From positions 868,001 to 932,000 of the forward strand of contig NZ_ADVG01000001.1 of assembly GCF_000178855.1 (NCBI RefSeq): a DNA stretch of 64,000 nt, in the 5' to 3' direction. This DNA comes from Ktedonobacter racemifer DSM 44963 (GTDB lineage Bacteria > Chloroflexota > Ktedonobacteria > Ktedonobacterales > Ktedonobacteraceae). How positions within the stretch are numbered: the stretch's first letter is position 1; each line of letters begins with the position of its first letter. Of this stretch, positions 18,021 through 27,279 are shown piece after piece. The notes under the pieces were generated by a model. It was not told the DNA's origin and searched no databases. It worked only from the letters and a program-made list of their open reading frames with translations. Position numbers and translations under genes: made by a program.

Positions 18021-19571
18021 ATGACGAAACTTCTCCGCACTACCTGGGAGCGCTTGCGCACAAACGCAAGCAATCCAATCGTTCGTAAGAACGTCGCACT
18101 CCTCATGACTGGAAAGTTGCTAGGCCTGGCTCTTGTCCTCACCGCAATGTGGGTAATCCTGCCAACAGTGGTACACGCAACGGTCCATGGCGCTCCTACC
18201 CTGACACCAGAAATAAATGCCGTGAATACGGTATGGGTACTGGTCGCTGCATTCCTGGTCTTTGGTATGCAGGTTGGCTTTGTTATGCTTGAGGCGGGCT
18301 TCGCACGCTCTCGCGAATCGGTCAACATCCTGGTCGAGGGCATCGCTGACACCTGCATCTGTGGTATTCTCTTCTGGGCCTGGGGCTTCGCCTTTATGTT
18401 CGAGCCTGGCACGCCTTTTATCGGCACCCAGGGCTTCTTCCTTATGGGTCTCCCCTCCACCTATCTTTCGACAGGCGTACCCTTGCTCGCCTTCTGGGTC
18501 TTCCAGTTCGCCTTCGCTGATACAGCTTCGACCATCACCTCGGGTGCGATGATCGGCCGCTGCGGCTTCTGGGGCGACATCCTCTATAGCATTGGCGTTA
18601 CCGGTTTCATTTATCCGATCATTGGTCACTGGGCCTGGGGTCCTGATGGCTGGCTCGTCGGCCTCAACTTCCACGATTTCGCTGGCTCGACGGTCGTTCA
18701 CAGCATTGGCGGTGCCATCTCGTTAGCGGGTGCTATCGCTCTTGGTCCTCGCCTGGGTCGCATCTTCAAGCGCGACGGCGGTGGTCCACCTGCGCCACAC
18801 GACCTGATCATCGGTGCTGTCGGTGGCTTGATCCTCTGGTTTGGCTGGTATGGCTTTAATCCTGGTAGCACGCTCTCAGCGCTCGATGCCGTTGGCATTG
18901 GTCGCGTCGCCTTCAACACTACGCTTGCAGCCTGTAGCGGTGGTCTGGTTGCTCTCTTCTACTCCTACGCTCGTACGAAAAAATGGGATCTCGGTCTCAC
19001 TGTCAACGGCTTCTTAGGAGGACTGGTCGCCATTACTTGCCCCTGCTACTGGGTTGATCCTATTGGCGCCTTCTTCATTGGGGCGATTGCCGCTCTGGTC
19101 GTAGCCTGGAGCATTGATGCCCTGGAATACCTGCGCATCGACGATCCTATTGGTGCCGTTCCTGTCCACCTGGCGGCGGGTATCTGGGGTACGCTCTCCC
19201 TTGGTCTCTTCGCGTCGGGTGCCTACGGTTTGCCAACACCCACAGGTGCCGACACCAGTTCGGTGGTCACTGGTCTCTTCTACGGTGGCGGGGCCACGCA
19301 ACTGCTCGACCAGGCCATCGGCTCTGGCGCGGTGGTGGCGGCAACCATGGTTGTCTCCCTTGCCCTCATGTTTGCGCTGAAATATGTGGGCGTGCTGCGC
19401 GTCTCTAAAGCGGGTGAGCTTGAGGGCCTGGACCTGCACGAGCATGGCGCGGTCGCCTATCCTGAGTACGCTATGATGGGGCTGACGCCTTCCCTGGTGG
19501 GTCCCAACGGCCATGTGCCAGCATCAGAGGAATATGAACTGGCAGAGGCTGTCAGTGTAGGCGAAGATTAA
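18021..19571 (+). CDS. amt: Ammonium transporter (Amt/MEP/Rh family)
   Basis: A channel-like inner-membrane protein carrying ammonium/ammonia. It has about eleven transmembrane segments after an N-terminal hydrophobic helix with VVHA, possibly a signal peptide. Family hallmarks include MQVGFVMLEAGFARSRESVN, FAFADTASTITSGA, DFAGSTVVHSIGG (the His/Asp signature near residue 225) and the pore histidine region PVHLAAGIWGT. The length of 516 residues is long for AmtB because of the extended N terminus and C-terminal tail. GAAAGGA (18003-18009) supports the ATG at 18021. No glnK/PII gene is adjacent, which is unusual for amt loci. A strong terminator follows. Confidence 0.92.
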   Translation: MTKLLRTTWERLRTNASNPIVRKNVALLMTGKLLGLALVLTAMWVILPTVVHATVHGAPTLTPEINAVNTVWVLVAAFLVFGMQVGFVMLEAGFARSRESVNILVEGIADTCICGILFWAWGFAFMFEPGTPFIGTQGFFLMGLPSTYLSTGVPLLAFWVFQFAFADTASTITSGAMIGRCGFWGDILYSIGVTGFIYPIIGHWAWGPDGWLVGLNFHDFAGSTVVHSIGGAISLAGAIALGPRLGRIFKRDGGGPPAPHDLIIGAVGGLILWFGWYGFNPGSTLSALDAVGIGRVAFNTTLAACSGGLVALFYSYARTKKWDLGLTVNGFLGGLVAITCPCYWVDPIGAFFIGAIAALVVAWSIDALEYLRIDDPIGAVPVHLAAGIWGTLSLGLFASGAYGLPTPTGADTSSVVTGLFYGGGATQLLDQAIGSGAVVAATMVVSLALMFALKYVGVLRVSKAGELEGLDLHEHGAVAYPEYAMMGLTPSLVGPNGHVPASEEYELAEAVSVGED

Positions 19572-19594
19572 CTTCCAATACATATTCACAGCTA

Positions 19595-19630
19595 AACTTC
19601 AGGGGGTCGCAAGCCTCCTGAAGTTTTTTT
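19595..19630 (+). terminator. Rho-independent terminator of amt
   Basis: AACTTCAGG (19595-19603) pairs with CCTGAAGTT (19617-19625), and the final T residues extend to 19630 as a run. It lies 24 bases after the amt stop codon. Confidence 0.9.
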
Positions 19631-19660
19631 AATATTCGCACATGCTCCCGACCGGCACTA

Positions 19661-19802
19661 CTAATTGGTGCATCCGCCAAGTGATACGGAAATGTGTAGG
19701 GGCCATGCCTGCATGGCCTTGTTCACGCAGGGTGAGCATATCTTTCGGCCTAAAGAGTCCAAGCCAGCTTGGACCCTACAACTTGCCAGATGCACCAATT
19801 AG
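19661..19802. repeat. Dispersed 'TGTAGGG' repeat, copy B, with outer inverted repeat
   Basis: The core is 19695-19780 (TGTAGGGGCCATGCCTGCAT … CTTGGACCCTACA). It is enclosed by outer arms 19661-19682 (CTAATTGGTGCATCCGCCAA…) and 19781-19802, which are complementary at 20 of 22 positions. The outer arms are not present around the other two copies, so they may be the target or a second element. Confidence 0.7.
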
Positions 19803-19892
19803 CACGCGTCGGGGCCATACCACCAGGATTGCGGCAAGGGTGCCCTCGGCCTGAGCCGTAGGGAGGAATTGCCACAGATGCCACATATAGAA

Positions 19893-19921
19893 TTGACACT
19901 ACTATAGTTTAGTGGTAAAAT
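19893..19921 (+). promoter_or_regulatory. Sigma70-type promoter for a leaderless tnpB
   Basis: TTGACA (19893-19898), a 17-base spacer and TAAAAT (19916-19921). The tnpB ATG at 19928 starts only six bases after the -10 box, so the transcript should begin at or next to the start codon. Confidence 0.7.
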
Positions 19922-21176
19922 GTGCGCATGCAGATACAACGAACCGTTACTCTTGTGATAGAGCCTGATCGCGACCTTGAGCGCACCATTGATGTGTTTC
20001 GGGAGGTGCAACATGCCCTCTCTGAACCTTGTTTCAATGATGGGAAGCCTCTTGGCGCTCTCCCCTTGCAACGGGCGTGTTACCATCAGGTGAAAGGTTC
20101 GCTCTCGGCACAAATGACCATCTCTGCCATTCGTCTGGTCTCTGCTGCCTATGCTTCTGGAACGTCCAACAAGAAACCAGCTCAGCGCCCCTTCCTCTTC
20201 AAGAAAGCCCGCCCGTGCGTTGTTCCTGGTCGGAAAGCGTGGACGTGACGCTGATTTTCGCAGGGACGGCAGACACTCCGTCATATGAGTGTTGACAGGG
20301 GTGGTCACTCAATTTGAGCAAAAAACGAAAGCTTCTTTGGGCTTATAAAGCCGACTCAGACAGTTGACCTCCTGGCGTTTTTGCTCATTTCGACTGCCCA
20401 CGGGCGTCAATACTCATGTGACGAGGTGTCGGACGGCACCCTCTCCATCTGGACCGTGGCGGGGCGCAAACATCTGACCTACTCCATTCCTCAAGACTTC
20501 AAGACCGCCTTTGAGAAAGCTCTTGAGATTGATAGCCTTACGGTCATCAAACGCGACGGCAAGCTCATTGGGCGTGTGACGCTCACGCTCGACGCCCCAG
20601 AACCTCAAGGCATTCTCCCGGTAGGCATTGACCTCAATGAGACAAATGCCCTTGTCGCCGTTGACCCCGATGGGCAGCACCCTCTTTGTGAGTGGGAAAG
20701 ACATCAAAGTCAAAAACCGACGTACCGCCAAGACCCGCACTCGTCTCCAGCGCAAACACGCGACCCGTAAGGCAGAGAAGAAGGATACACGCAGTATTCG
20801 GCGTCTTCTCAAACGGCTTGGTCGCACACAACGCAATCGTACCCGCACCTTTGCCCAACAAACAGCCAAGCAACTGATCACCTTTGCCCCTGAGAATGCC
20901 GTGCTCGTCTTTGAGGACTTGCAGATGCCCAAACCAGAGAAGGGCAAGCTCAGGGGCAAGGCACTTCGACGTCGAATGTCGCTGTGGCAACGATGCCTCA
21001 TTCGCACCTGTGTGGAGAACAAAGCACAGGAATGTGGGCTGAGTGTCACTCAGGTAAACCCCGCCTACACGAGTAAGAATTGTTCTCGTTGTGGTTTGCG
21101 TGGGGTGCGCAAACGTCATGCCTTCTCCTGCCCTCACTGTGGTCACACGGACCATGCTGATGTGAATGCGGCGGTA

Positions 21177-22460
21177 GTGCGCCGTTTCGGCGTACATTAA
21201 ATTTCTTCCGTAGGAAGATGGGGTTGAGAGTGATAACCTCAAGGACATTCGGCCTACTTGGCGAGGAAACTCAAAGAGGAAAATAGCATGTCGGAAAAGC
21301 GGTTAAACGCGAAGGTATGTAGTGTGATGCACCGCGAGTCCTGTACGTATGGTGAAACCTAGACTGGATGAACCTCAGTTTTCAGTGGTCTAAGCATTGG
21401 CTCAGCGCAGCATACCTGTGGCGATGTCATTGGAATACACGCCTTTTTAGCGCGGGCGTGGAATACTCTCTCCAATGAACGACCAGTAATGAACTGGTTC
21501 AAGGAAACGAACGAGGCACCTAAACGTACTTAACGTTTGATGTGCGCAAATGCGGGATCGTCTACGGGTGCGAGCCTATGACGACGGAGCTTCCATAGTA
21601 GTGCGCCTTTGTGCCACAAATGTCTCCCTTACCCGTCGGGGTAAGCTCACTAGAGCAAGGTGAGTAACACAGCGACTTACCCGTTCTCATAGAGAGCGGG
21701 GACACCTTCACCCGAAAGGCGTGGGGGGAAAAATAGCATGTCGTGTCAAAGGTGAGTGAAGCTCCAGTCCCAGGAGCCAGAGGCTCATCAGTGAAGCTGT
21801 ATAGGGTGAAGTCTTGATTGGCTGAATTCAAGTCACGGCGGAAATGGAGCAGCCCACAGGAGAAGGGACTATCGCCTGTGTCCAACGTGTAGGGGAACGG
21901 TACTACTTTCCCTACAAGCTCTCGTTGGAGCCAGCCCTCACGGAGAGGGAAATGACGAAATGGGCACCTACGTACAGACTGAGACATTTGATGGAACTAA
22001 GGGATCGCCTAAACCCCGTAAGGGGCATGGTGACGGAGCGACCATACGAGTTGGGTATGTACCCAGCAAAGGGTTGCAGGAGGCCACACTCAAAAATGGT
22101 GGTTGACACGGATGTGTCAGAAGACCACTGTGGGAGTGGTGTTGAAAAGACACTGGCCTCTGGAGAGCTTCATGCATCGAAAGGGTGCACGTGGAGTTCG
22201 GAGGGGAGGGGTTGATGCTCCCGAGCAATCGGGACTTGGCCTCTTACCCTACCTCAAACGATCAAGGTAATGCTTGATACAAGGGGAAGGGAAGCAGGGA
22301 GTATTGTCGCAGATGGAGCGGTGCGCGAGATGCGTTATGCCTACCTCCATGAAACGACAAGAAACCGGAGAGCCGGAGGCGCGGAAATCGCGCACGTCCT
22401 GGTTCGGGAAGGGGCGGATGAAAACGTACCGCAAGGCAACGCGTCAGCCGCCTACTTCAC
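21177..22460 (+). mobile_element. ORF-less group II intron (outer) inserted in tnpB
   Basis: Begins GTGCGCC and ends CTACTTCAC (AC), as group II introns do. A canonical domain V hairpin is at 22370-22405 (GAGCCGGAGGCGC, GGAAAT loop, CGCGCACGTCC…) and a domain VI-like stem at 22410-22450 (GGCGGATGA…TCAGCCGCC). Removing it joins codon GTA (V) to AAC (N) and restores the tnpB reading frame. It has no reverse transcriptase. Without the inner intron it is 573 bases, a normal size for an ORF-less ribozyme. The motif AAATAGCATGTCG near 21281 also occurs in the inner intron, suggesting the same class. Confidence 0.8.
21542..22252 (+). mobile_element. ORF-less group II intron (inner) nested in the outer intron
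   Basis: Begins GTGCGCAAATGCGGG and ends TTACCCTAC. Domain V is at 22165-22199 (GAGCTTCATGCAT, CGAAAG loop, GGTGCACGTGGAGTTC) and domain VI at about 22205-22245. Its removal brings together CGTTTGAT and CTCAAACG, which form a 7-bp hairpin in the outer intron, so it appears inserted in a hairpin loop. At 711 bases it has no coding frame for a maturase. Boundaries are inferred from end consensus and the restored hairpin. Confidence 0.65.
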
Positions 22461-22577
22461 AACATTCGCAACCGCTATACTGCCTTTCGGGGTAGTGGGC
22501 TGCTGTCAATCAGCCCTGAAGCCCAGTCCTAGGATGTGGGCAAGCCTCTGCATTCATGCATGAGGTTATTGACTCTA

Positions 22578-23387
22578 TCACCTGACCTGTACACCTCCAG
22601 GAGGTCCCATTCTGATACGCTCTCGGATGTCATAGCCACGATCCTTCTCCTCCCACATGCTCTCGATCCACCAGGTAGCTCCCGCTTCGGCATAGGCCTG
22701 AGTTATCGCGCGGGCCTGTTCTGGGTCGTTGCCTGGCGTCTCCCCTTCGACGATATACTCCAGAGGAACGCTATCTATGCGCTGTGCCTCAATCATGGCC
22801 CGACGCTGACGAATCTCCTCGGGGCTGCCATGCATAAGCGCACCATCCCAACGTGCTGACCTTCGTACCTGGCTCGCCTTCTCTCCGCCTACGACCCAGA
22901 TAGGGATACGCGGCTGCTGAAGCGGCTTATGGGTCGGCCAGGAAACATCCGCCGCCATTTCTGCCAGTTGATAATGTCGTCCTTGGTAGGTCAGTTCTCG
23001 CATAGAGGTTCCCTGCCACCACAACGACAATAGATCCAAACCTTCATCTAGCATCTGCGCCCTCTTACGGTTCTCCTGCAAGCCAAACTTGTCCAATTCC
23101 AGTACTCCCAGACCAGCGGCCAGAATCACACGTCCATTGGAGAGATGATCCAGCGTTGCCGCCTGCGCCGCAACAGTCCAGGGATGATGCTGAGGCAAGG
23201 GAGTAAGCATAGTCCCCAGGCGTATGCGCTCAGTCTTCATCGCAATAGCAGCCAGTCTAAGCCAGGCACTCCCATAGTCATCAGGTAAAAAGATAGCATC
23301 CCAGCCCGCCGCCTCTGCCTCCTGAGCCAGTTCCACGACCTGCTTGTCGTTTCCCAGTAAGACAAAGCCGTACTTCATACGCACCAT
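22578..23387 (-). CDS. LLM-class flavin-dependent oxidoreductase
   Basis: A 269-residue luciferase-like monooxygenase-fold protein using FMN or F420. Features include the N-terminal strand MKYGFVLLG, AEAAGWDAIFLPDDYG near 28, MKTERIRLGTMLTPLPQHHP (the conserved LGT block) near 50, and HLSNGRVILAAGLG near 82. RIPIWVVGGEKASQVRRSARWDGAL lies near 160. It is somewhat shorter than the usual 300-350 residues. AAAGGA lies five bases before the ATG at 23387; the ATG at 23378 is an alternative. The substrate is unknown. The stop codon abuts the end of the upstream-inserted TnpB element. Confidence 0.85.
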   Translation of the reverse strand: MVRMKYGFVLLGNDKQVVELAQEAEAAGWDAIFLPDDYGSAWLRLAAIAMKTERIRLGTMLTPLPQHHPWTVAAQAATLDHLSNGRVILAAGLGVLELDKFGLQENRKRAQMLDEGLDLLSLWWQGTSMRELTYQGRHYQLAEMAADVSWPTHKPLQQPRIPIWVVGGEKASQVRRSARWDGALMHGSPEEIRQRRAMIEAQRIDSVPLEYIVEGETPGNDPEQARAITQAYAEAGATWWIESMWEEKDRGYDIRERIRMGPPGGVQVR

Positions 23388-23456
23388 AACATTCCTTTCT
23401 TAAACACAACCTGCCTTTTTCCTCCACAGAGTATAGCGCTCCCTATATGACACCCT

Positions 23457-23690
23457 ATGTCTTATTTGCGGAAAAGAGGGGGAAATTCACCATCCTTCCA
23501 CACCATATTAAGGAGCATTTTTGTAGATTACAGGTACAAATTTATATTCCTACCCCATTTTTTTGTCTTCTTGTGTTACGTGGAATTCTCTTGCGTTTGG
23601 TGTCGTTGGTGTCAAATTTGGTGTCACGATACCATCCTCATAACGGCCTGAAAAGTGGCTTTGAACAAAGGACATTATCCAAGGTTGATG
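23457..23690 (+). repeat. Long direct repeat, left copy
   Basis: About 220 bases that recur at 26618-26830 in the same orientation with roughly three-quarters identity by eye. Shared blocks include CCTTCCACACC, GAGCATTTTTG, TGTCTTCTTGTGTTACGTGG, AATTTGGTGTCAC and GAAAAG(T/C)GGCT. The two copies bracket the broken IS630 gene, the methyltransferase and the PIG-L gene. Confidence 0.7.
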
Positions 23691-23803
23691 CAATAACTTC
23701 CGCTTATTGACATCTCCCTCCATTACAATATTGCCAGAGACATCTTATAGATCTCAGCAGAATTAGCTAAACAGAAGGAGAGAAGGCCGAGTACACTAGT
23801 GGT

Positions 23804-24816
23804 ATGAGCAAACACGAACCACTCGTCCACGATTGGCGCGAATAGCGAAGACGACGCGCCTGGTACCTCTATGAGCAAGGCTGGCAACAAAAGGAGATCG
23901 CTCAGGCTCTGGGAGTGAGTAAAGGAGCGGTGAGCCAATGGATCAACAAAGCGAAAGAGGAAGGAACCCAAGGGCTGCGTCGGCAACCTCGGTGCGGGTG
24001 TCCTGCCAAGCTGAGTCAAGAGCAACGAGCGCAATTGCCAGAGCTGTTGGCGAAAGGGGCTGAAGCCTTTGGCTTTTCGGGAGCGGTTTGGACCACCGAG
24101 CGTGTGGCCGCAATGATCAAGCGGCAGTTTGGAATGAGCTATCATCCGGCTCATTGTAGTCGCCTGTTACGAGCCTGTCACTACAGCCGTCAGAAGCCGG
24201 TGACCAGGGCCACGTAACGTGATGAGCAGCGCATTGAAGCTTGGAAATGTGAGCAATGGCCGGCGATAAAAAAAAGCCATGGAGGAGAAGCGGACGATCC
24301 TTTTTGTGGATGAAGCGAGTTTTGCCTTGCTCCCCATGGCGGTCTCGACCTACGCTCCTTGTGGGCAGAGGCCCATCCTGCCGGTTCCCTTGACCCGCGA
24401 TCATCTCTCAGTGATTGGGGCTCTGAGCACGGATGGGCGCTTGTTCATGCAAATGCAACGCAAAGCCTACAAAGAATCCGACGTGATTGGCTTTTTGCAC
24501 CTCAGATTCGCGCAAGATACTGGGGAAATTGCTCATCATCTAGGATGGAGCCTCCATTCATCGCTGTCAAGCGCTCCTGGATTTCTTGGCACAAGGGGCA
24601 GCCAAACGCATTCATTTGGAACCGTTGTCTGGCTATGCACCCGAGCTCAATCCCCAAGAGGGTGTCTGGAACCTCCTGAAGCGGCGCGAACTCAAAAATA
24701 TTTGCTGTGCAGATCTCTGGCAGGTCGAAGACGAATTTCGTCATGCCAAAGAGCGTCTTCGCCATCGCAAACCAATCCTTTTGCAGTGTTTTGCTCATGC
24801 CAGTTGCCCGGTTTAG
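23804..24816 (+). pseudogene. Broken IS630-family transposase
   Basis: DDE transposase reading from MSKHEPLVHDWRE at 23804, where a TAG interrupts codon 14. A helix-turn-helix follows (KEIAQALGVSKGAVSQW) and then WTTERVAAMIKRQFG. A TAA stop at about 24217 and a frameshift in an A8 run near 24270 precede the first catalytic aspartate block (TILFVDEASF). Another frame change near 24500 precedes the last block (LSGYAPELNPQEGVWNLLK), which holds the catalytic glutamate. With at least four lesions it is inactive. It overlaps no intact gene: the methyltransferase has its own start downstream. Confidence 0.85.
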
Positions 24817-24881
24817 TTGTTTACGCTGAGATCAATAAAACAAATGTTAGCGGGATCACAATCCCGAACAGGAGGTTCACG

Positions 24882-25532
24882 ATGTTCCTTGATGATAAAG
24901 GGCACCACTCAACGCCAGCTTCTGTATTTGATCGCCTCTATCAAAAAAACGCGGATCCCTGGAACTACACGACCAGTCGGTACGAGCAGACCAAATACCG
25001 GATCAGCCTGGCAGCCCTGTTCAAAGAGCGCTATGCGTCTGCCCTGGAAATCGGCTGCTCGATTGGGGTGATGACCAACATGCTCGCCTCTCGCTGCGAT
25101 GCGCTCCTGGCGGTCGACCATTCTCAGGTCGCCCTGGAGCACGCGAGGGAGCGGTGTAAAAGGCATGAACATGTAGCATTCGCGTGCCTGAGCATTCCCC
25201 GTGAATTCCCCACGAATATGTATGATTTGATCGTGCTCTCTGAGGTGGGATATTACTGGTCCCGCGAAGATCTGGCGCTCGCGCACACGGCGATCACCGG
25301 GCATCTTAGCCCACAGGGGCACCTCCTGCTCGTGCATTGGCTCGTGCATTGGGAAGGGGCCCGCCCGGTGCATCCGCTGACCGCCGACGAAGTTCATGGG
25401 AAATTTTTTCAGGCCTGCGATCCTCCGTTGACGCCTGTGCTTCATCTGCGAGCGGAAATGGATGGCAATAGGTATCGCCTTGATCTTTTTGTGCGGCAAG
25501 AAGCGCGCGAGTTTCCCAACAGCACTGTCTAA
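24882..25532 (+). CDS. NodS-like SAM-dependent methyltransferase
   Basis: A 216-residue class I methyltransferase. SAM-binding motif I is ALEIGCSIGVMT near residue 55, the motif II acidic residue is in LLAVDHSQ near 78, and motif IV is YDLIVLSEVGYYW near 118. The N-terminal block FDRLYQKNADPWNYTTSRYEQTKY is typical of the NodS family, whose founding member N-methylates a chitooligosaccharide. AGGAGG (24869-24875) before the ATG at 24882 shows that the apparent upstream fusion to transposase sequence is an artefact. It is followed by a PIG-L deacetylase, a pairing that recurs in sugar-modification clusters. Confidence 0.85.
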   Translation: MFLDDKGHHSTPASVFDRLYQKNADPWNYTTSRYEQTKYRISLAALFKERYASALEIGCSIGVMTNMLASRCDALLAVDHSQVALEHARERCKRHEHVAFACLSIPREFPTNMYDLIVLSEVGYYWSREDLALAHTAITGHLSPQGHLLLVHWLVHWEGARPVHPLTADEVHGKFFQACDPPLTPVLHLRAEMDGNRYRLDLFVRQEAREFPNSTV

Positions 25533-25620
25533 ACTATACCTATCGAGCGAAGATAATTTGCTTGCTAAGCAACTGCTTCTATGTCGCGATAAGGAGATCT
25601 GTACTAGGGTATTATTCCCA

Positions 25621-26460
25621 ATGCCGATCGACAAGCATTCCTTGACACCACTACAGCAGCGCATGCGCTATGCATCCTATGACGAGATTGTTCTCTCGCC
25701 TCATCTCGATGATGCGGTCCTTTCCTGTGGCGGAGCCCTTGACGTTTGGCAACAACAGGGTAAACGTCTTCTCATTGTCACGGCGTTTGCTGGAAGCGAT
25801 CCTGGCCCCTACTCCGCGCTCGCGGAATTCTATCATCATCTATGGAACATGCCCGACCAAGATCCCTACGTTATTCGCCGAGAGGAAGAAGCGCAGGCCA
25901 TGAACGTGCTGGGAACAGACTATCTTTGGATGAGTACCAAAGAGATTCTCTATCGTATTCCGGGTCTTGTGAGTACCAAAGACATTTGTAATGCGAGCAT
26001 CCCTGCCGAAGAGGATCCAATCTACCAAGACCTCTGTGTCTGGCTGGCCGAATTGCAGCAATCATTTCCAGTCGCTCGCTTTTTTGTCCCATTGGCATTG
26101 GGCTCCCATAGAGACCACATTCTCATTCGGCAGGCCGCAGACGAGGTCCTTGACCCTCACAAAGTTCTGTTCTATGAGGATTTTCCGTACGCGGCTTTTG
26201 CTACAGAGCAGCTTCATACACTCACCACTTCCCATCGACTACAGTGTGAGGAGATCGATATCACCGCCGCTTTGGGCCAGCGCATCCAGGCAACACTCCA
26301 ATATCGATCCCAATTACCCATGCTCTGTCGCCCACCAAAGCGGATTGAAGATTATATCGAGCAATACACCAGGAAAGAAAACGAATCGAGATACGTTGAA
26401 CGGTACTGGCGCGCGACGGCTCAATCAGTTCCCTTCGCCCGGCGAAAGGGAACTGATTGA
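25621..26460 (+). CDS. PIG-L family N-acetylglycan deacetylase
   Basis: Zn-dependent deacetylase of the LmbE/PIG-L fold, predicted to remove an acetyl group from a GlcNAc-type sugar. The metal motif SPHLDDAVLSCGG is near residues 26-38 (PHxDD), and the second motif is GSHRDHILIRQ near 160 (HxxH type). The length is 279 residues from the ATG at 25621; no strong ribosome-binding site exists, and an upstream in-frame start at 25462 would overlap the methyltransferase by 71 bases. The NodS-like methyltransferase ends 88 bases upstream, so the two may act on one sugar. The final 13 codons are part of an inverted repeat, which hints that the original C terminus was replaced. Confidence 0.85.
   Translation: MPIDKHSLTPLQQRMRYASYDEIVLSPHLDDAVLSCGGALDVWQQQGKRLLIVTAFAGSDPGPYSALAEFYHHLWNMPDQDPYVIRREEEAQAMNVLGTDYLWMSTKEILYRIPGLVSTKDICNASIPAEEDPIYQDLCVWLAELQQSFPVARFFVPLALGSHRDHILIRQAADEVLDPHKVLFYEDFPYAAFATEQLHTLTTSHRLQCEEIDITAALGQRIQATLQYRSQLPMLCRPPKRIEDYIEQYTRKENESRYVERYWRATAQSVPFARRKGTD
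26421..26460 (+). terminator. Hairpin overlapping the end of the PIG-L gene
   Basis: TCAATCAGTTCCCTTCGCC (26421-26439) pairs with 26441-26460 with one bulged A; the stop codon is in the right arm. No T-run follows. It may act as a terminator or be the scar of an insertion. Confidence 0.6.
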
Positions 26461-26617
26461 ACAGGATTAGTGCAACGTTTATGCCAGTTCCGCCCACTTG
26501 GCCTCGAACGGTTGAGAATCGCCCGGGCTCAGGAGCTGCCGGAGGCTCTGATTGTTATCGAGATAGTAGGCGCGCCGTCCCCAGAGGTTATTCGCCTGCA
26601 CCCAGGCATAGACTTTG

Positions 26618-26830
26618 GCTGTCAGTTACACCAAAAAGAGCGAATTTTCACTGTCCTTCCACACCGTAGGGAGGAGCATTTTTGAGTTTTACAGGCACGA
26701 ATCTATCTTTTTGCTCTATATTTGTGTCTTCTTGTGTTACGTGGAATTCCCTTGTGTTCTGTGTAGTTGGTGCCAAATTTGGTGTCACTATATCACCTTG
26801 TCACTGCTCGAAAAGCGGCTCGCAACATAA
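26618..26830 (+). repeat. Long direct repeat, right copy
   Basis: Right-hand partner of 23457-23690, same orientation, with shared blocks in the same order. The sequence between the PIG-L stop and this repeat (26461-26617) holds no supported gene. Confidence 0.7.
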
Positions 26831-26922
26831 TGCCGCTTGTCTCTTGTAAACTCGAGTACAATTGTAAATGTGCATGCTCGAATTCGCTTTTGTTTTTTCA
26901 GGGATAAGGAGAGAGAAGAGGA

Positions 26923-27132
26923 ATGGACCCACTAAACAACCCGAACGCCTTTGCAGTATCGACCTTGCCCATACTCCTGGTTATCCTGTTGGTTGTGTTG
27001 GTATTTAATCTGCTCGACAAAGGCTGGTGGAAGTGCAGTGCCCCAGGATGCGACTTCCGAACAAGAAGCGAAGAGGAAGCGCTTGGACACCAGGCAAAAC
27101 ACGCGCAGCACAAGGCGGTGCTTGAAGACTAG
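26923..27132 (+). CDS. Single-pass membrane protein with C2H2-like zinc motif
   Basis: A 69-residue protein. One transmembrane helix lies at about residues 13-31 (STLPILLVILLVVLVFNLL) and a basic region follows. A C-x4-C…H-x3-H arrangement comes next (CSAPGCDFRTRSEEEALGHQ, then AKHAQH) and could bind zinc. A purine-rich GGATAAGGAGAGAGAAGAGG lies directly upstream of the ATG and contains AAGGAG. The function is unknown. A rho-independent terminator follows 60 bases after the stop. Confidence 0.7.
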   Translation: MDPLNNPNAFAVSTLPILLVILLVVLVFNLLDKGWWKCSAPGCDFRTRSEEEALGHQAKHAQHKAVLED

Positions 27133-27190
27133 CGTGAAGAAAAGCCCCTGGCCATCGAGTCCTGAACTCACCAGCAGCAAAAAACAAAAA

Positions 27191-27227
27191 GCATCGAGGT
27201 TGACCAGCACCAACCTCGATGCTTTTT
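27191..27227 (+). terminator. Rho-independent terminator
   Basis: GCATCGAGGTTG (27191-27202) pairs with CAACCTCGATGC (27211-27222), an 8-base loop, followed by TTTTT. Confidence 0.88.
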
Positions 27228-27279
27228 GCTCCACATCGACAAACATCACTGAAGCGCTTGTTTTAAGGCCTGAGCCAGC

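Larger units (their letters stand above)
19928..22532 (+). pseudogene. tnpB: Decayed tnpB interrupted by nested group II introns
   Basis: TnpB-type RNA-guided nuclease gene, broken several times. The N-terminal part (QIQRTVTLVIEPDRDLERTI) runs from 19928. A one-base insertion near 20245 and about 120 foreign bases before 20390 interrupt it. RuvC-I is GIDLNETNALVAVDPDG near 20620; a further frameshift lies at about 20680. RuvC-II (AVLVFEDLQMP), the zinc ribbon (CSRCG…CPHCGHT) and RuvC-III (HADVNAAV) are present up to 21176. The last 23 codons (NIRNRYTAFRGSGLL…) lie at 22461-22532, in perfect frame after removal of 21177-22460. The end resembles that of the intact tnpB at 61762 (WRGTGLLS). Confidence 0.85.

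Noticed and set aside
24279..25532. A 417-codon frame that appears to fuse transposase sequence to the methyltransferase
   Set aside because: The first 200 codons are out-of-frame IS630 sequence; AGGAGG and the conserved methyltransferase start place the real gene at 24882.
26470..26685. 71-codon frame after the PIG-L gene
   Set aside because: It runs into the direct repeat, lacks a ribosome-binding site and shows no domain; probably a remnant or chance frame.
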